The notes under the pieces were generated by a model. That model was not told the origin of the DNA. It did not search any database and was given only the letters and a program-made list of their open reading frames with translations. From Geminocystis sp. NIES-3708 (lineage in GTDB: Bacteria > Cyanobacteriota > Cyanobacteriia > Cyanobacteriales > Cyanobacteriaceae), in assembly GCF_001548095.1 (NCBI RefSeq), contig NZ_AP014815.1, positions 2,541,656 through 2,605,655 on the forward strand: a DNA stretch of 64,000 nucleotides, in the 5' to 3' direction. Below, one piece after another: positions 1 to 9,540 of this stretch. The position numbers were made by a program, and so were the translations under genes. Numbering within the stretch: the stretch's first letter is position 1; each line of letters starts with the position of its first letter.

Positions 1-1
1 C

Positions 2-529
2 ACAAAAGAGCTATTTCAAAGCATTATTGAATACCTTAAGTATCAAATGACAAAAGGAACGATAGCAGAAATTCGACAACGGGCAATCAAGGTTTTACAA
101 GGATGTGGAGTCGAAATGATCATTATCGATGAAGCCGATCGCTTTAAGCCGAAAACTTTTGCGGAAGTAAAGGATATATTTGATCGTCTCAATATTCCTA
201 TCGTTTTAGTTGGTACAGATCGCCTTGATACTGTAATTAAGAGAGATGAACAGGTTTATAACCGTTTCCGTAGTTGTTATCGTTTTGGAAAGTTATCAGG
301 TGCTGATTTTCAAAATACCGTCAATATATGGGAAAAGCAAGTTTTGAAACTGCTTGTAGCTTCTAATTTGACTCAGACGAAAATGCTAAAACTAATCGCA
401 GAGGCAACGGGAGGATATATCGGCTTAATGGATACAATCTTGAGGGAATCCGCCATTCGCTCTTTAAAAAGAGGATTTAATAAGATTACTTTTGAGATGC
501 TGAAAGAAGTTACACAGGAGTTCAAATAA
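2..529 (+). CDS. tnsC: TnsC-like AAA+ ATPase of type V-K CAST (5' end outside window)
   Basis: This is the C-terminal 175 residues of the transposon AAA+ regulator. TnsC polymerises on DNA and links the Cas12k-TniQ target complex to the TnsB transposase. The Walker B region reads VEMIIIDEADR, followed by the sensor-1 stretch VLVGTDRLD and the arginine-rich NRFRS segment. The reading frame is open from base 2, so the Walker A half lies upstream of the window. From memory, the sequence follows ShTnsC closely (EYLKY..TKGT; CGVEM.IIDEADR.KP). Its TAA overlaps the tniQ ATG by one base, so the two are translationally coupled. tnsB and the other transposon end should lie further upstream. No lesion is seen in the visible part. 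Confidence 0.93.
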   Translation, partial: TKELFQSIIEYLKYQMTKGTIAEIRQRAIKVLQGCGVEMIIIDEADRFKPKTFAEVKDIFDRLNIPIVLVGTDRLDTVIKRDEQVYNRFRSCYRFGKLSGADFQNTVNIWEKQVLKLLVASNLTQTKMLKLIAEATGGYIGLMDTILRESAIRSLKRGFNKITFEMLKEVTQEFK

Positions 530-1017
530 TGGATTTGCAAATTCAAAACTGGTTATTTATTCTTGTTCCTTATGAAGGTGAAAGCATTAGTCATTTTCTC
601 GGTAGATTTAGAAGGGCAAATGGCTTAAGTTGTGGTGGTTTAGGACAAGCAACGGGGTTATATTCAGCGATCGCTCGTTGGGAAAAGTTCCGTTTTAATC
701 CTTTTCCTTCCTCTGAACAGTTACAGAAGTTAAGCGCGATCGTACAAGTAGAAATGGCAACCTTACAAACGATGTTTCCTTCCGCACCGATGAAAATGTC
801 CCCGATTCGGTTATGTTCGGCTTGTTATGGTGAAAAGCCCTATCATCGGATAGAATGGCAGTATAAGGAGGTTTATAAGTGCCATCGACATAACCTTAAA
901 CTATTATCAGAATGTCCTAACTGTGGGGCAAGATTCAAGTTTCCTGCTTTATGGGTTGATGGTTGGTGCCACAGATGTTTTACTCCTTTTGCCGAGATAA
1001 TTCAACAAAAACCCTAG
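529..1017 (+). CDS. tniQ: TniQ, short V-K CAST type
   Basis: The protein has 162 residues, the length expected for V-K CAST TniQ (about 167) and far shorter than Tn7 TnsD/TniQ. The N-terminal half carries the TniQ signature YEGESISHFLGRFRRAN. The C-terminal half has zinc-finger pairs CSACYG, CHRH, CPNCGA and CHRC. TniQ bridges the Cas12k R-loop/tracrRNA complex to TnsC. The start overlaps the tnsC stop (TAATG). The gene looks intact and is the last core transposition gene before the cargo, which begins on the opposite strand three bases after its stop. Confidence 0.95.
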   Translation: MDLQIQNWLFILVPYEGESISHFLGRFRRANGLSCGGLGQATGLYSAIARWEKFRFNPFPSSEQLQKLSAIVQVEMATLQTMFPSAPMKMSPIRLCSACYGEKPYHRIEWQYKEVYKCHRHNLKLLSECPNCGARFKFPALWVDGWCHRCFTPFAEIIQQKP

Positions 1018-1019
1018 AG

Positions 1020-2855
1020 TTATTTTTTCTTATAGGCTTGATGAGGGTGAGTCAACTTGTTTGAATATTTCAAAATTAATGATTCTTCCTCAACAAGTTC
1101 TTTTAACAATCTTCTCATGGTAGGTATAGAACGATCGATGATTCTTGCTAATTGTTCCAGTGTCAGATAATCTTCCTGACAAAGTTCTAATATGATAGCT
1201 TTTGTTTGAGATGATGGTAATTTCTTTTTCTCCCTACTGATTTTCGCAATATCCACTAATCTATCGAAATGATCAGAGCTTAAACCTAAATGATCAGAGC
1301 TTGATTCCAAATGATCAGAGCTTGATTCCAAATGATCAGAGTTTTGTTGGTCATCTTCGTGAGTTACAGTGGGCTGAAAATTAGGCAGACTATAATTTGT
1401 ACCTCTTGTATTTCCTGATTTTTCTAACCAACCCTTATCAACTAAATTTTTTGGGCAGTCACCAATATCTCTAGGGTGAGTTTCACTGTAGTGTTGAATA
1501 TCAGTATTATTTATTTTTCCTAAACGATGGGCTAAAACCAAAACTATTCGCTCTAATTCTTTTAAATTGCAGTAGTCATCTCTGACAATATCTCGTAATT
1601 CTTTTTCTACTTCTTCGGGAATTAAGCTGATCATCGGTAATGCTAGAGTTGTCATATCTACCTCTAAATCTTCAGAGATTAAAGGTGTTACCCATTGTTG
1701 TTCTTTCTATGCTCTCAAAATTTTGGGAACACCCAATCCAGCTTTGTCTCCTAAACCAACCATTTGAAACATTCTTTGTAGGTGGGGATTTCGAGGATCA
1801 GTAATACCCCCCTGATAAAATTTAGTAATGGGTATTCTTAAACGCCCTGGATTAGAAAAAAAGAATATATCCTTGAGTTTGACAATCTTTAATGGTTTTG
1901 TTGAATAATGATCAGCATGAATGAGACAATTAGATAATGCTTCTCTTAATGCTTGATGTACATGGGTTTCACCTTCTCTAACAGAATACTCACCTAATTT
2001 GAAGGGTAAATCTAAATCTCTTACTAATCTGTCATAAACACGGTAGTAAAAATTAAATAAGTTGCCCTGCCATCTACCATCTAAGGTAATACGATATGTC
2101 CAGCGTTTTTCAGGATCAATAGAGAGCCTTTCTTGATAGTCTAAGTGATAATGGGGCAATGCTTGGGTTATACTTAGTTCTTTTCCAAACATTAATAAAC
2201 CTGCATAAGTTAGTCCTTCTTTTCCTGTGGTTCGATCGCTTTTCCACCCTCCCAAGTTAATCATTAACTCTAAGGTTTCCATCGCTAAAAAAGGGTGATC
2301 AGGTTCTCTGGCACTAAAGCGATTACGAAAGGCTTTTATCGTATCTTTATCAAGGTCATCGAGGGTGAAATTTTCAACAATTTGATAGTCTTGAGGTTCA
2401 CTATCAGCATCCCTCAACATCTGTTTAACTTCATATTCTTGACAGCGATAGTCGCCATCGTTGTTGCGTTTAAATGTACCTGTGAGGGGATTATGATTGA
2501 GATAAATAGGGCGTTGAGTTCTATCTGCTTGAGGTACTTTGATAATAATTAGTTGTTTTTCTTGTACTTCAATAACATCAACATCAGATTCTTGACAGAT
2601 AGGATAACTGAGTTTTTGGGAGTTATTATGACTGTTCCAAAAGTCTTTTTTTTGTTGGGTAGGGTTATTAATTCCTGTGATTTCAAAATGTTCTCTTTTC
2701 TCAGAAATACCTAAGACGATATACCCCCCGTTAGTATTAGCAAAAGCTGAAACTATTTCCCAAATATCCTTTGGTAATTTGTCTTGGGATGCTTTACACT
2801 CAAATTCGCAATCCTCACCAATATCCAGTTTTTCTAGTAGGGTATCTCTATCCAT
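1020..2855 (-). pseudogene. AlbA_2 (Schlafen AAA-like) / RecG-C-like regulator, split by an in-frame TAG
   Basis: Two open segments (2855-1707 and 1655-1020) lie in the same frame, separated by one TAG at 1707-1709 in the context ILRA-stop-KEQQWV. Reading through gives about 611 residues, normal for the family. Family members usually have Trp at this point, so a TGG to TAG change is likely (inferred). Residues 16-52 form the AlbA_2 domain (FECKAS..FANTNGGYIVLGI). A RecG-C-like ATPase-fold region follows (HQALREALSNCLIHADHY, then GGITDPRNPHLQRMF). After the stop come winged-helix segments and a SDHLESS repeat linker. Such proteins are common in defence and mobile loci, but the function is not known. 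A downstream restart at 1655 could make a 211-residue C-terminal fragment. Confidence 0.8.
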
Positions 2856-2873
2856 CCTAATTTTCTAGTTAAA

Positions 2874-3023
2874 TTAACTTTGTATCATTTTGCTGAAATC
2901 AGCAGAGTCATTTCTCCTAAAACTTCTTTTATCTGAAGCACTTGGTTTAACTTCATTTAGTTTTACTTTAGATTCTGGTTTAGAGTTAGAATTACTATTA
3001 TTTTTGTTGCTAGAATCACTCAT
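2874..3023 (-). CDS. possible 49-residue Ser/Asn/Lys-rich small protein
   Basis: This short frame begins MSDSSNKNNSNSNSK, is very polar and ends 18 bases before the AlbA_2 gene on the same strand, so it could be its leader cistron. A GAGG lies about 11 bases upstream of the ATG. Its start codon sits in the same CATG as the start of the divergent membrane-protein gene, so both cannot have normal leaders. No family is recognised. It could be chance, since low-complexity sequence stays open easily. Confidence 0.3.
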   Translation of the reverse strand: MSDSSNKNNSNSNSKPESKVKLNEVKPSASDKRSFRRNDSADFSKMIQS

Positions 3024-3465
3024 GGATCAAGAACCTCAAAATATAAGTGTGGACACCATCTATAATTATACTGAATCTCATATCAAATCATTAGAAGAAA
3101 GTATTACTAGAATAGATGCTCGTTTTAGTACATTTATTGGTTTTTCAGGGGTTTTAATTCGTATTGCTTTAGATTTAAAGAATCATTCAGTTATCAGATT
3201 TTTGGTTTGTTTATTTAGTGTAATAGTTATAATTATTGGTGCTTTGGGTTTAGTGGCGAAACAAAGAGGTAGTGTATTAGCTCCTTCTGCTTTAATGGAG
3301 GATAAATATTTTTATGAAACAGAAGTATATCAAAAATGCTTAATCATCAATGACAGAATTAAGCTCACAGAAAAATATGAGGAAGTGATCAAAAACAAAG
3401 GACTAAGATTAAATTGGATAATCTGGTGTTTTACGATCGCAACTATTCTATGGCATTGGAGTTAG
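3022..3465 (+). CDS. small membrane protein of unknown function (cargo)
   Basis: The frame is open from 2890, but MDQEPQNISVDT at 3022 is the first residue of a normal protein; the upstream part is leucine-rich antisense of a Ser/Asn-rich frame. The 147-residue product has an amphipathic N-terminal segment (ESHIKSLEESITRID). Hydrophobic segments follow at about 36-52 and 60-80, and a last one at the C-terminus (LNWIIWCFTIATILWHW). Small coil-plus-transmembrane proteins occur as effectors in defence loci, but no family can be named here. It is the only plus-strand gene in the cargo and stands between the AlbA_2 gene and hsdS. No clear Shine-Dalgarno is seen. Confidence 0.55.
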   Translation: MDQEPQNISVDTIYNYTESHIKSLEESITRIDARFSTFIGFSGVLIRIALDLKNHSVIRFLVCLFSVIVIIIGALGLVAKQRGSVLAPSALMEDKYFYETEVYQKCLIINDRIKLTEKYEEVIKNKGLRLNWIIWCFTIATILWHWS

Positions 3466-3499
3466 TGGGCTTGATTGTTTTATCTACAATTTTATTAAG

Positions 3500-4648
3500 T
3501 TACAACTCCCTCTTAAAGGCTTTATCTAAGATCGAAGGTAGCAAAGCGTCTGTTTCTTCTAAGGCTTTCTCTCTCTCTTTCTTCATTATCTCTATTTTTG
3601 ATTGAAGGCGATCGAGATACTCTACTATTCTTTTTTGTTCTGATAATGGCATAACTGGAACTGGTAAAGGTTGCAAAATTCTTAAATTGATGTTTTTCTG
3701 TGCGCTCTGGGGTGCTATTTTTTCCAAACTTGTACGCAAATAACAAAGATAATAGTAAAGATATTCACTGCTCATATTTTCTTTAGGAGTTATAGCAACG
3801 ATACTATCAGGGATACAACAATCAAATGTTAATATTCCGACTGCACCAATAGTCGCCGCAATACTAATTAAAAGTGTGCCTTTAGGAAATTTTCTACTAA
3901 TAGTTAAACCTTCATCGTTAAGTGTTTCTTGCCAATTTTTAATATATTTCCCCGATGATTCAATTTCAGCTATTTGTATCCAAGGATGTTGTCCGCCAAA
4001 AAAACGAGGCTCATTACGAGGGCGATGAGAAAATTTACCTCTTTCTAAATAAGCAACTTCATCAAAACGTTTAGCATTTCTTTTTAGTGCTTGATCAAAT
4101 ATTTCAATACGACTTGATATAATTAGGGCTTCAGTCTCTTCAATATTTTGTAAACGGAGCGATCGCACCTCCTCTATTTTCTCTACAATTCGCTTTTGTT
4201 CTTCTAATGGTGGTAAAGGAATCGGAATAGGTAAAAATCGTTTTGCTTTTAATTCGGTTTTTATACCGCCGGGTAAATATTCATTTAGAATCTCTTTAAA
4301 TTTTTTACTTCTCAGTAGCCACCATAAAAAAGAAATATCGACTTTATTTTTATCAACAATATAAGAACTATAATGAATAGTAGCTGCCATCGGTATTTTT
4401 TCAGTTTCTGGATAAATTGCGATCGCTCCTTTAGTCGCATTAATACCAGATAAAACAAGATCACCTGATCTAATTAAAATCATTCCAGTTTTTGTTTTAC
4501 CATCATTTCTAAGATATATCTTTCCTTCATTAAAAGCGATTTTTTCAACAATAGGTATTTTCCCCGTCAATAAATCATCCATATCTGGTTTTTCTTGACG
4601 CTCAGTTAATATATTTCCTAAAAGGACTAAATCCCAATTTTTAGACAT
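3500..4648 (-). CDS. hsdS: Type I restriction-modification specificity subunit S
   Basis: HsdS sets the DNA target sequence for the HsdM2S methylase and the HsdR2M2S nuclease. The 382 residues hold two target recognition domains (about 1-150 and 190-340). Each is followed by a conserved helical spacer: PLPPLEEQKRIVEKIEEV near 150 and MPLSEQKRIVEYLDRLQ near 335. The length is slightly short for a two-TRD subunit, but both repeats are complete and no lesion is seen. It is the last gene of the minus-strand series hsdR-hsdM-brnT-antitoxin-hsdS. Its partners hsdM and hsdR are both broken, so it probably has no active complex. Confidence 0.93.
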   Translation of the reverse strand: MSKNWDLVLLGNILTERQEKPDMDDLLTGKIPIVEKIAFNEGKIYLRNDGKTKTGMILIRSGDLVLSGINATKGAIAIYPETEKIPMAATIHYSSYIVDKNKVDISFLWWLLRSKKFKEILNEYLPGGIKTELKAKRFLPIPIPLPPLEEQKRIVEKIEEVRSLRLQNIEETEALIISSRIEIFDQALKRNAKRFDEVAYLERGKFSHRPRNEPRFFGGQHPWIQIAEIESSGKYIKNWQETLNDEGLTISRKFPKGTLLISIAATIGAVGILTFDCCIPDSIVAITPKENMSSEYLYYYLCYLRTSLEKIAPQSAQKNINLRILQPLPVPVMPLSEQKRIVEYLDRLQSKIEIMKKEREKALEETDALLPSILDKAFKREL

Positions 4649-4689
4649 TAATAAAAACTCTCAATTAATAAAATAACATTATTTAAAAA

Positions 4690-4944
4690 TTAGGACATTT
4701 TTTGACATAAAGATTCAGTAAAATCTAAAACTTGTCTTTTTTTATCCATAGATAAAAGACGTAATTTAGTTAAAATTTCAGCCTCAATATTTTCCTCAAT
4801 ATCAAAAGATGTCATCGACTCTAATAAATCATCTCCTAAACCATGATTATCCCAAAATATTGCTTCTTCTTCTTCATTTTTGAAGTTAGGAATTTCTGAT
4901 AACTTATTAATTTCTTTCATCATTTTTTCTTCCTTATTATTCAT
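4690..4944 (-). CDS. CopG/BrnA-type antitoxin
   Basis: The 84-residue protein carries the CopG-family antitoxin signature IPNF.NEEEEA.FWDNH, followed by an acidic helix and a C-terminal DUF2281-like tail (SMDKKRQVLDFTESLCQ). This looks like a hybrid of two antitoxin types. It starts five bases after the BrnT toxin stop, the usual toxin-then-antitoxin order of BrnTA pairs. It would bind and neutralise the toxin and repress the pair. An unlesioned antitoxin inside a decaying restriction locus fits selection for addiction. Confidence 0.75.
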   Translation of the reverse strand: MNNKEEKMMKEINKLSEIPNFKNEEEEAIFWDNHGLGDDLLESMTSFDIEENIEAEILTKLRLLSMDKKRQVLDFTESLCQKMS

Positions 4945-4949
4945 AAAAA

Positions 4950-5213
4950 TTACCTCCGATAACGTCTTTTTTCTTTATCTGTAGTATCACGAGCCGTTAC
5001 AATTCTGATTAAGCCATTTCTACGAGTAAAAACAATAAATAATATTCTACCATTACCAGACTTGGCGATCGCCGCCCATCGTTGTTCATTTTCTCCTTGA
5101 TAAGTAGAAATACCGATTTTTTGACGATCGCTCAAAGCCTCCTCAACTTCTTCAGGTATAATATTGTGTCTAGCAATATGTTCAATATTAGCTTGATCCC
5201 AATCAAAATTCAC
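4950..5213 (-). CDS. brnT: BrnT family toxin (RelE-fold ribonuclease)
   Basis: The 87 residues match the BrnT pattern: an N-terminal FDWDQANIEHIARHNI, a central RWAAIAKSGNGRILFIVFT and a C-terminal IRIVTARDTTDKEKRRY with the conserved arginine-rich end. BrnT toxins cleave RNA and stop growth when not bound by their antitoxin. The start is GTG at 5213, overlapping the hsdM stop as GTGA, so translation is coupled to hsdM. The premature stop far upstream in hsdM could lower its expression through polarity. Confidence 0.88.
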   Translation of the reverse strand: MNFDWDQANIEHIARHNIIPEEVEEALSDRQKIGISTYQGENEQRWAAIAKSGNGRILFIVFTRRNGLIRIVTARDTTDKEKRRYRR

Positions 5214-7138
5214 GCTTTTTCCCCCTCCTCTAAAATAGCGTTAATTTCACTCATTAAAGAAGCAATTTTTTGATCCTTCTTCAGAATATCCTTAATTAAC
5301 TTTTCAGGAGGTAAATGTTCAAAATCATCACCGCTATTAGGATTTTTGCGATCGAGGTTATAGATAGCATTTAAAATATTATTCGCCTTTTCCTGCTCAT
5401 CCTTAATAACATTTTTCTGCTCATCTACTTGCGTTGATAAATCCTTAATTCTTGCCTTAATTTCTTTAACTGTTACCTTAATTTTTTTCTGCTCATCTTG
5501 AGTAGTAAAATCTAAAATACTGGCTTCCAAACCCTTAATTTTAGCCTCTAATTCCTTAATTTCCTGACTATATTGATTAATCCTTTCTTCTGCTTCTCTT
5601 GCCTTATCCAAATGACTTTGACTAAGTTTAAAAGCCTTATCCTTTTCCCCTTTAAAATCGTAACACCAAGCAAAATCATTTTCTACTCGATTATCCCACC
5701 ATTGCAAACAGTCACCAAACTCCTCATACTCAAGGGGCTTAGTTTTCGTGTAATTTTTACGCCCTTCAGGTAAAGGCAACTCATAAAACCAAATTTTTTC
5801 TGTAGGTTTAGAAGTATCAAAAAAGAGAATATTAGTCGGAATCGAAGTATAAGGAGTAAAAACCCCGTTAGGAAGCCGAATAATAGTATGTAGATTAAAA
5901 TTACTCAACAAATCTTCCTTAATCTTGGTGCACATTCCATCCCCAAATAACACCCCATTAGGAAACACCACCCCAGCCCTACCAGCAACATTAAAGTCCC
6001 CCTTATTAAGGGGGTTTGGGGGGATCTTTCCCTTATTAATAGGGGGTGAGGGAATCTTTCTCAACCGTTTCATAATCAACTGCAAAAATAACAAAGCTGT
6101 TTCTTTAGTCTTTCTATCAGGAGGAAAATTATTTTGGATTCTATCCTCCTCCTCACCACCAAAGGGCGGATTAGTAAGAATTACATCAACTTGATCTCGA
6201 ATCCCCAACTCCGAGAGAGGAAACCGTAAACTATTACCGTAATCAATATCGGGATACTCGAAACCATGTAACAGCAAATTCATTTGTACTAACAAATACG
6301 GTAAAGGCTTTGCTTCCGCACCAATAATGCTATTCTGCAAAATCTCCCAATCACTAGCACTACATTGCTTTTGCAGATACTCATAAACCTCCACCAAAAA
6401 ACCGCCCGTGCCACAAGCAGGATCAAAAATTACCTCTCCCAACTGAGGTTTCATCACATCCACCATAAACTTAATCACTGGGCGAGGAGTGTAAAATTCT
6501 CCTGAATCTCCTGCCGCATCTCGCATTTCTTTCACCATCGACTCATAGAGAAGACTTAAAATATTAACCTCTTCCGAGTTATCAAAATGGATTTCATTCA
6601 CCTTCGCCAACACATCAAATAATAATGCACCGCTAGTCATGCGGTTAGTGACATCACGAAAAACCCTTGCAATTACATCTTTTCTATCCTTACCCGTATC
6701 ACTTTGCAAACTTCTCAAATAGGCAAGTAAACCGCTTATTTCTCCTGTCTCATTCACTAATTCTTCAGAAACTTCACTAGCTAAGGCTTGGGGTAAAGAA
6801 GCTAAAGGTAACTTATCTTCATTGATGAACTTTAAAAGAGTATCCCCCGAAAAATGATCATTACCTGCCCAATCACGTTAACGATAAGGCAGTTTGATGG
6901 ACTCTTTATATTCCGTCTCCTCTAATTTTGCCTCTACTTCCCTAACCTTCTCCACATCGTCTAATAACTTGAGAAACATAATCCAAGTTAACTGCGGGAG
7001 TCTATCCAATTCTCCACTCAACCCTTTATCTTTCCGCATAATATCCCTAGCGGATTTAATCACACTTCCCAATTTTTGAGCAGTGGTGACGGGAGTTGTG
7101 GATTTAGCAGTAGATTTAGTGGTGGTTTTTCTCGGCAT
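5210..7138 (-). pseudogene. hsdM: Type I restriction-modification methyltransferase, split by an in-frame TAA
   Basis: The N-terminal 86 residues (7138-6878) and the following segment are in one frame, interrupted only by TAA at 6878-6880 in the context LPYR-stop-RDWAG. HsdM proteins have Trp here (YRWRDWA), so the Trp codon appears lost. Downstream are the SAM-binding motif FDPACGTGGFLVE and the catalytic NPPFGG, then a long C-terminal coiled coil (EERINQYSQEIKELEAKIK..) and RKNPNSGDDFEHLPPEKL. The total of 642 codons is normal for the family plus an insertion. Residues near 5996-6060 (PINKGKIPPNPLNKG) come from a palindromic repeat placed in frame between LQLIMKRL and RAGVVFPNG. A restart at 6757 would lack the N-terminal domain needed for methylase assembly. 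Confidence 0.88.
5996..6060. repeat. Palindromic CCCCCTTATTAAGGGGG repeat unit inserted in hsdM
   Basis: A G/C-tract palindrome pair (CCCCCTTATTAAGGGGG and CCCTTATTAATAGGGGG with GATCTTTC spacers) stands out from the AT-rich gene. It is a common cyanobacterial dispersed repeat style. Here it keeps the reading frame and adds about 21 residues rich in Pro, Lys and Gly to HsdM. Confidence 0.75.
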
Positions 7139-7147
7139 TAGTGATTA

Positions 7148-9539
7148 TTAAGCAGAATACAACAATATTTGCAACTGTTTGACGGCTAATTTTAATTGTT
7201 CCACACCGCCAAATCTTTGAGCAATCTCGATAATATTACCATACTGACGGAACTCTTGATTAGCCTTAAAAGTGGTGGGAATGGTAAACTCATCCAACCC
7301 TTTATCAGCATATTTGTCTAACAAGATTTCTAAAATTACTCTTGCTGATTCTCCGTATTGTTCAAAGAAACTTTTATGTTTTTTCTTCATCAATTCCGCC
7401 CTTTGTTTATAGGTTAAAACAGGGGCATCAAAAGCAAGATGACAAAGTAAATCAAAGGGATCAGCATCTGTCTTACCTGTTATTTCTCTTAATTGGTCAA
7501 AATCAATGCCTTTATCCTCCAAAAGCTCAATCACTTGGCTTCTTTCTTCAGGATTGCCCCATTTTTCTTGAATTTCAACCTGAGAACGATATAAAACTCT
7601 CACTTGCTCTCTGGTATAGTCAATTAACTGAGAAAGCCGTAACTCCATCTCACCGCCTAAGTCGTAAATTTGTTCCTCGACAATTAATTTCTTCTCTACC
7701 GCCGTCAACATAAAATTTGCGAGGTAAGCTATCTTCATCATCAGGTAATCCCCAAAAGCCATCGGTGTTATTTTCTTGTTCATCTTCTCTTTCCTCCGCT
7801 TCATCTTCTGTAAAATCATCTTCCTGAGTTTCAATTACCTCCCCTCGATCGTCTATTTCCGAAGTTATAATCAAAGCAGGTTCACCATCAAAATCAGGAT
7901 CATTAAACAATACGGTGCTATTAGTATAATCCACAATATTAAACGAGATTTTGCCGTATTCTTCCTTCACACGAGTCCCCCGTCCAATAATCTGTTTAAA
8001 GTCTGTCATAGAGCGAATAACACGGGCTAGGATGACATTTTTACAGGTGGGTATATCGACTCCTGTGGTTAACAATTTTGATGTTATAGCAATGACATGA
8101 TCTTGATTTTCTATATCCTTAAATTGATATAAATGTCCTTTACCTATTGCCCCTGCATCGGAAGTAATACGAGAGATATAGTAGGGATTTTGTTGCAGAA
8201 TATCGCTGTTAAGGTTTCTCAATTCTTTAATCATGCTTTTAACGTGTTCTTCATCCACACAGAAAATGATAGTTTTAGCATATCTATCCGTAGCTTTGAG
8301 AAAATCGGTAATGTGTTGGGCGATCGCTCTTGTTCTTACTTGCCTAACTAAATTCTTTTCAAAATCTGGTGTTAAAAATACTTCATCGGGAATAGTGCGC
8401 CCATAGCGATCTAATTCTCCCCATGTCGGCTGCCAACCTTCTTGATCGCTTCTAGTTCTTATCCGATATACTCTATAGGGTGCTAAAAATCCATCGTCGA
8501 TACCTTGTTTAAGGGAATAAATATAAAGAGGGTTGCCAAAATATTGATAAGTCGCCTGATTATCATTTCTAAGGGGAGTTGCGGTTAATCCCAATTGGTA
8601 AGCAGGTTCAAAATATTCGAGAATTTGTCGCCAGTTACTATCATCCCTCGCACTGCCTCGGTGACACTCATCTACTATAATCAAGTCAAAATAATCAGGA
8701 TCATATTCTTGATATAAACCATCTTTATTACTATCAGAGGCGATCGCTTGATAAATAGCAAAATAAATATCTCTACCTTTCTTTGCCTCCCCTTGTATCT
8801 TGTGAATTTTATTCTCTCCAAACACCGCAAAATCTTTATTCATCGGATCATCTACCAACACATTGCGATCGGCTAAAAAGAGAATACGGGGTGATCGCAC
8901 TTCCCCTTTACTACTCCACTGAATAGAAGTTAATTTCCAACAGATTTGAAAAGCTACAGTAGTTTTACCCGTGCCTGTTGCCATTGTTAGCAGTAACCGT
9001 CTTTGTCCCTTCAAAATAGCAGAAACCGCCCCATAAATAGCATTACGTTGATAATAACGAGGTTGTTTATCAGGAAATTGAAAAAATGGTACTAAGAGTT
9101 TGTCGGCAATGTTAGGGAGAATTTGTCCTTCTCCTTCCCCTTGCAACCTTTGCCATAATTCCTGCGGAGTGGGAAAACTGTCTAAACTTGATTGCTTCCC
9201 CGTCAAAAAATCAAATTCTACAATCCCCTTGCCATTAGTCGAATAAGCAAATTTAACTCCCAGTAACTCAGCATATTCGATCGCCTGTTCTAATCCTTCA
9301 TCAGCACTTTTATTTTTCCGCTTTGCTTCCACAACAGCGATGGGAAAATCTTTTCTGTAGAGTAAAAGATAATCGACAAATTTCCGTTTTCCCCGTTGAT
9401 TCCTATTATTTTTCGGTCTAATTCTACCATCCGTAAAGTAATATTCTTTGTAGAAACAATAAGGCTCAGATTCCCATGAGGCTTCTCTTAATTTTGGTTC
9501 TACATATTCATAACAAGTTTGAGCTTCATTTTTTCCCAC
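7148..9539 (-). pseudogene. hsdR: Type I restriction-modification endonuclease/translocase with +1 frameshift
   Basis: The first segment (9539-7690) encodes the N-terminal PD-(D/E)xK nuclease (DYLLL..VVEAK near residues 57-73). The SF2 motor follows, with Walker A MATGTGKTT at 186, DECH at 289, GLTATP, and motif VI QIIGRGTR. Near 7681-7690 the sequence AATTAATT shifts the frame: the first frame ends NCRGTNLRLRR, while the correct continuation IVEEQIYDLGGEME..YTREQVRVLY is in the next frame and runs to 7148. The C-terminal domain that contacts HsdM (DPFDLLCHLAF.AP) is therefore separated. One extra A explains it. The ATG lies one base after the cvkR stop. A sequencing error cannot be excluded at this AT stretch. 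Confidence 0.85.
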
Positions 9540-9540
9540 T

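Noticed and set aside
5925-6194. Plus-strand frame with SPLLRGFGG segment
   Set aside because: It is the antisense of hsdM and the palindromic repeat.
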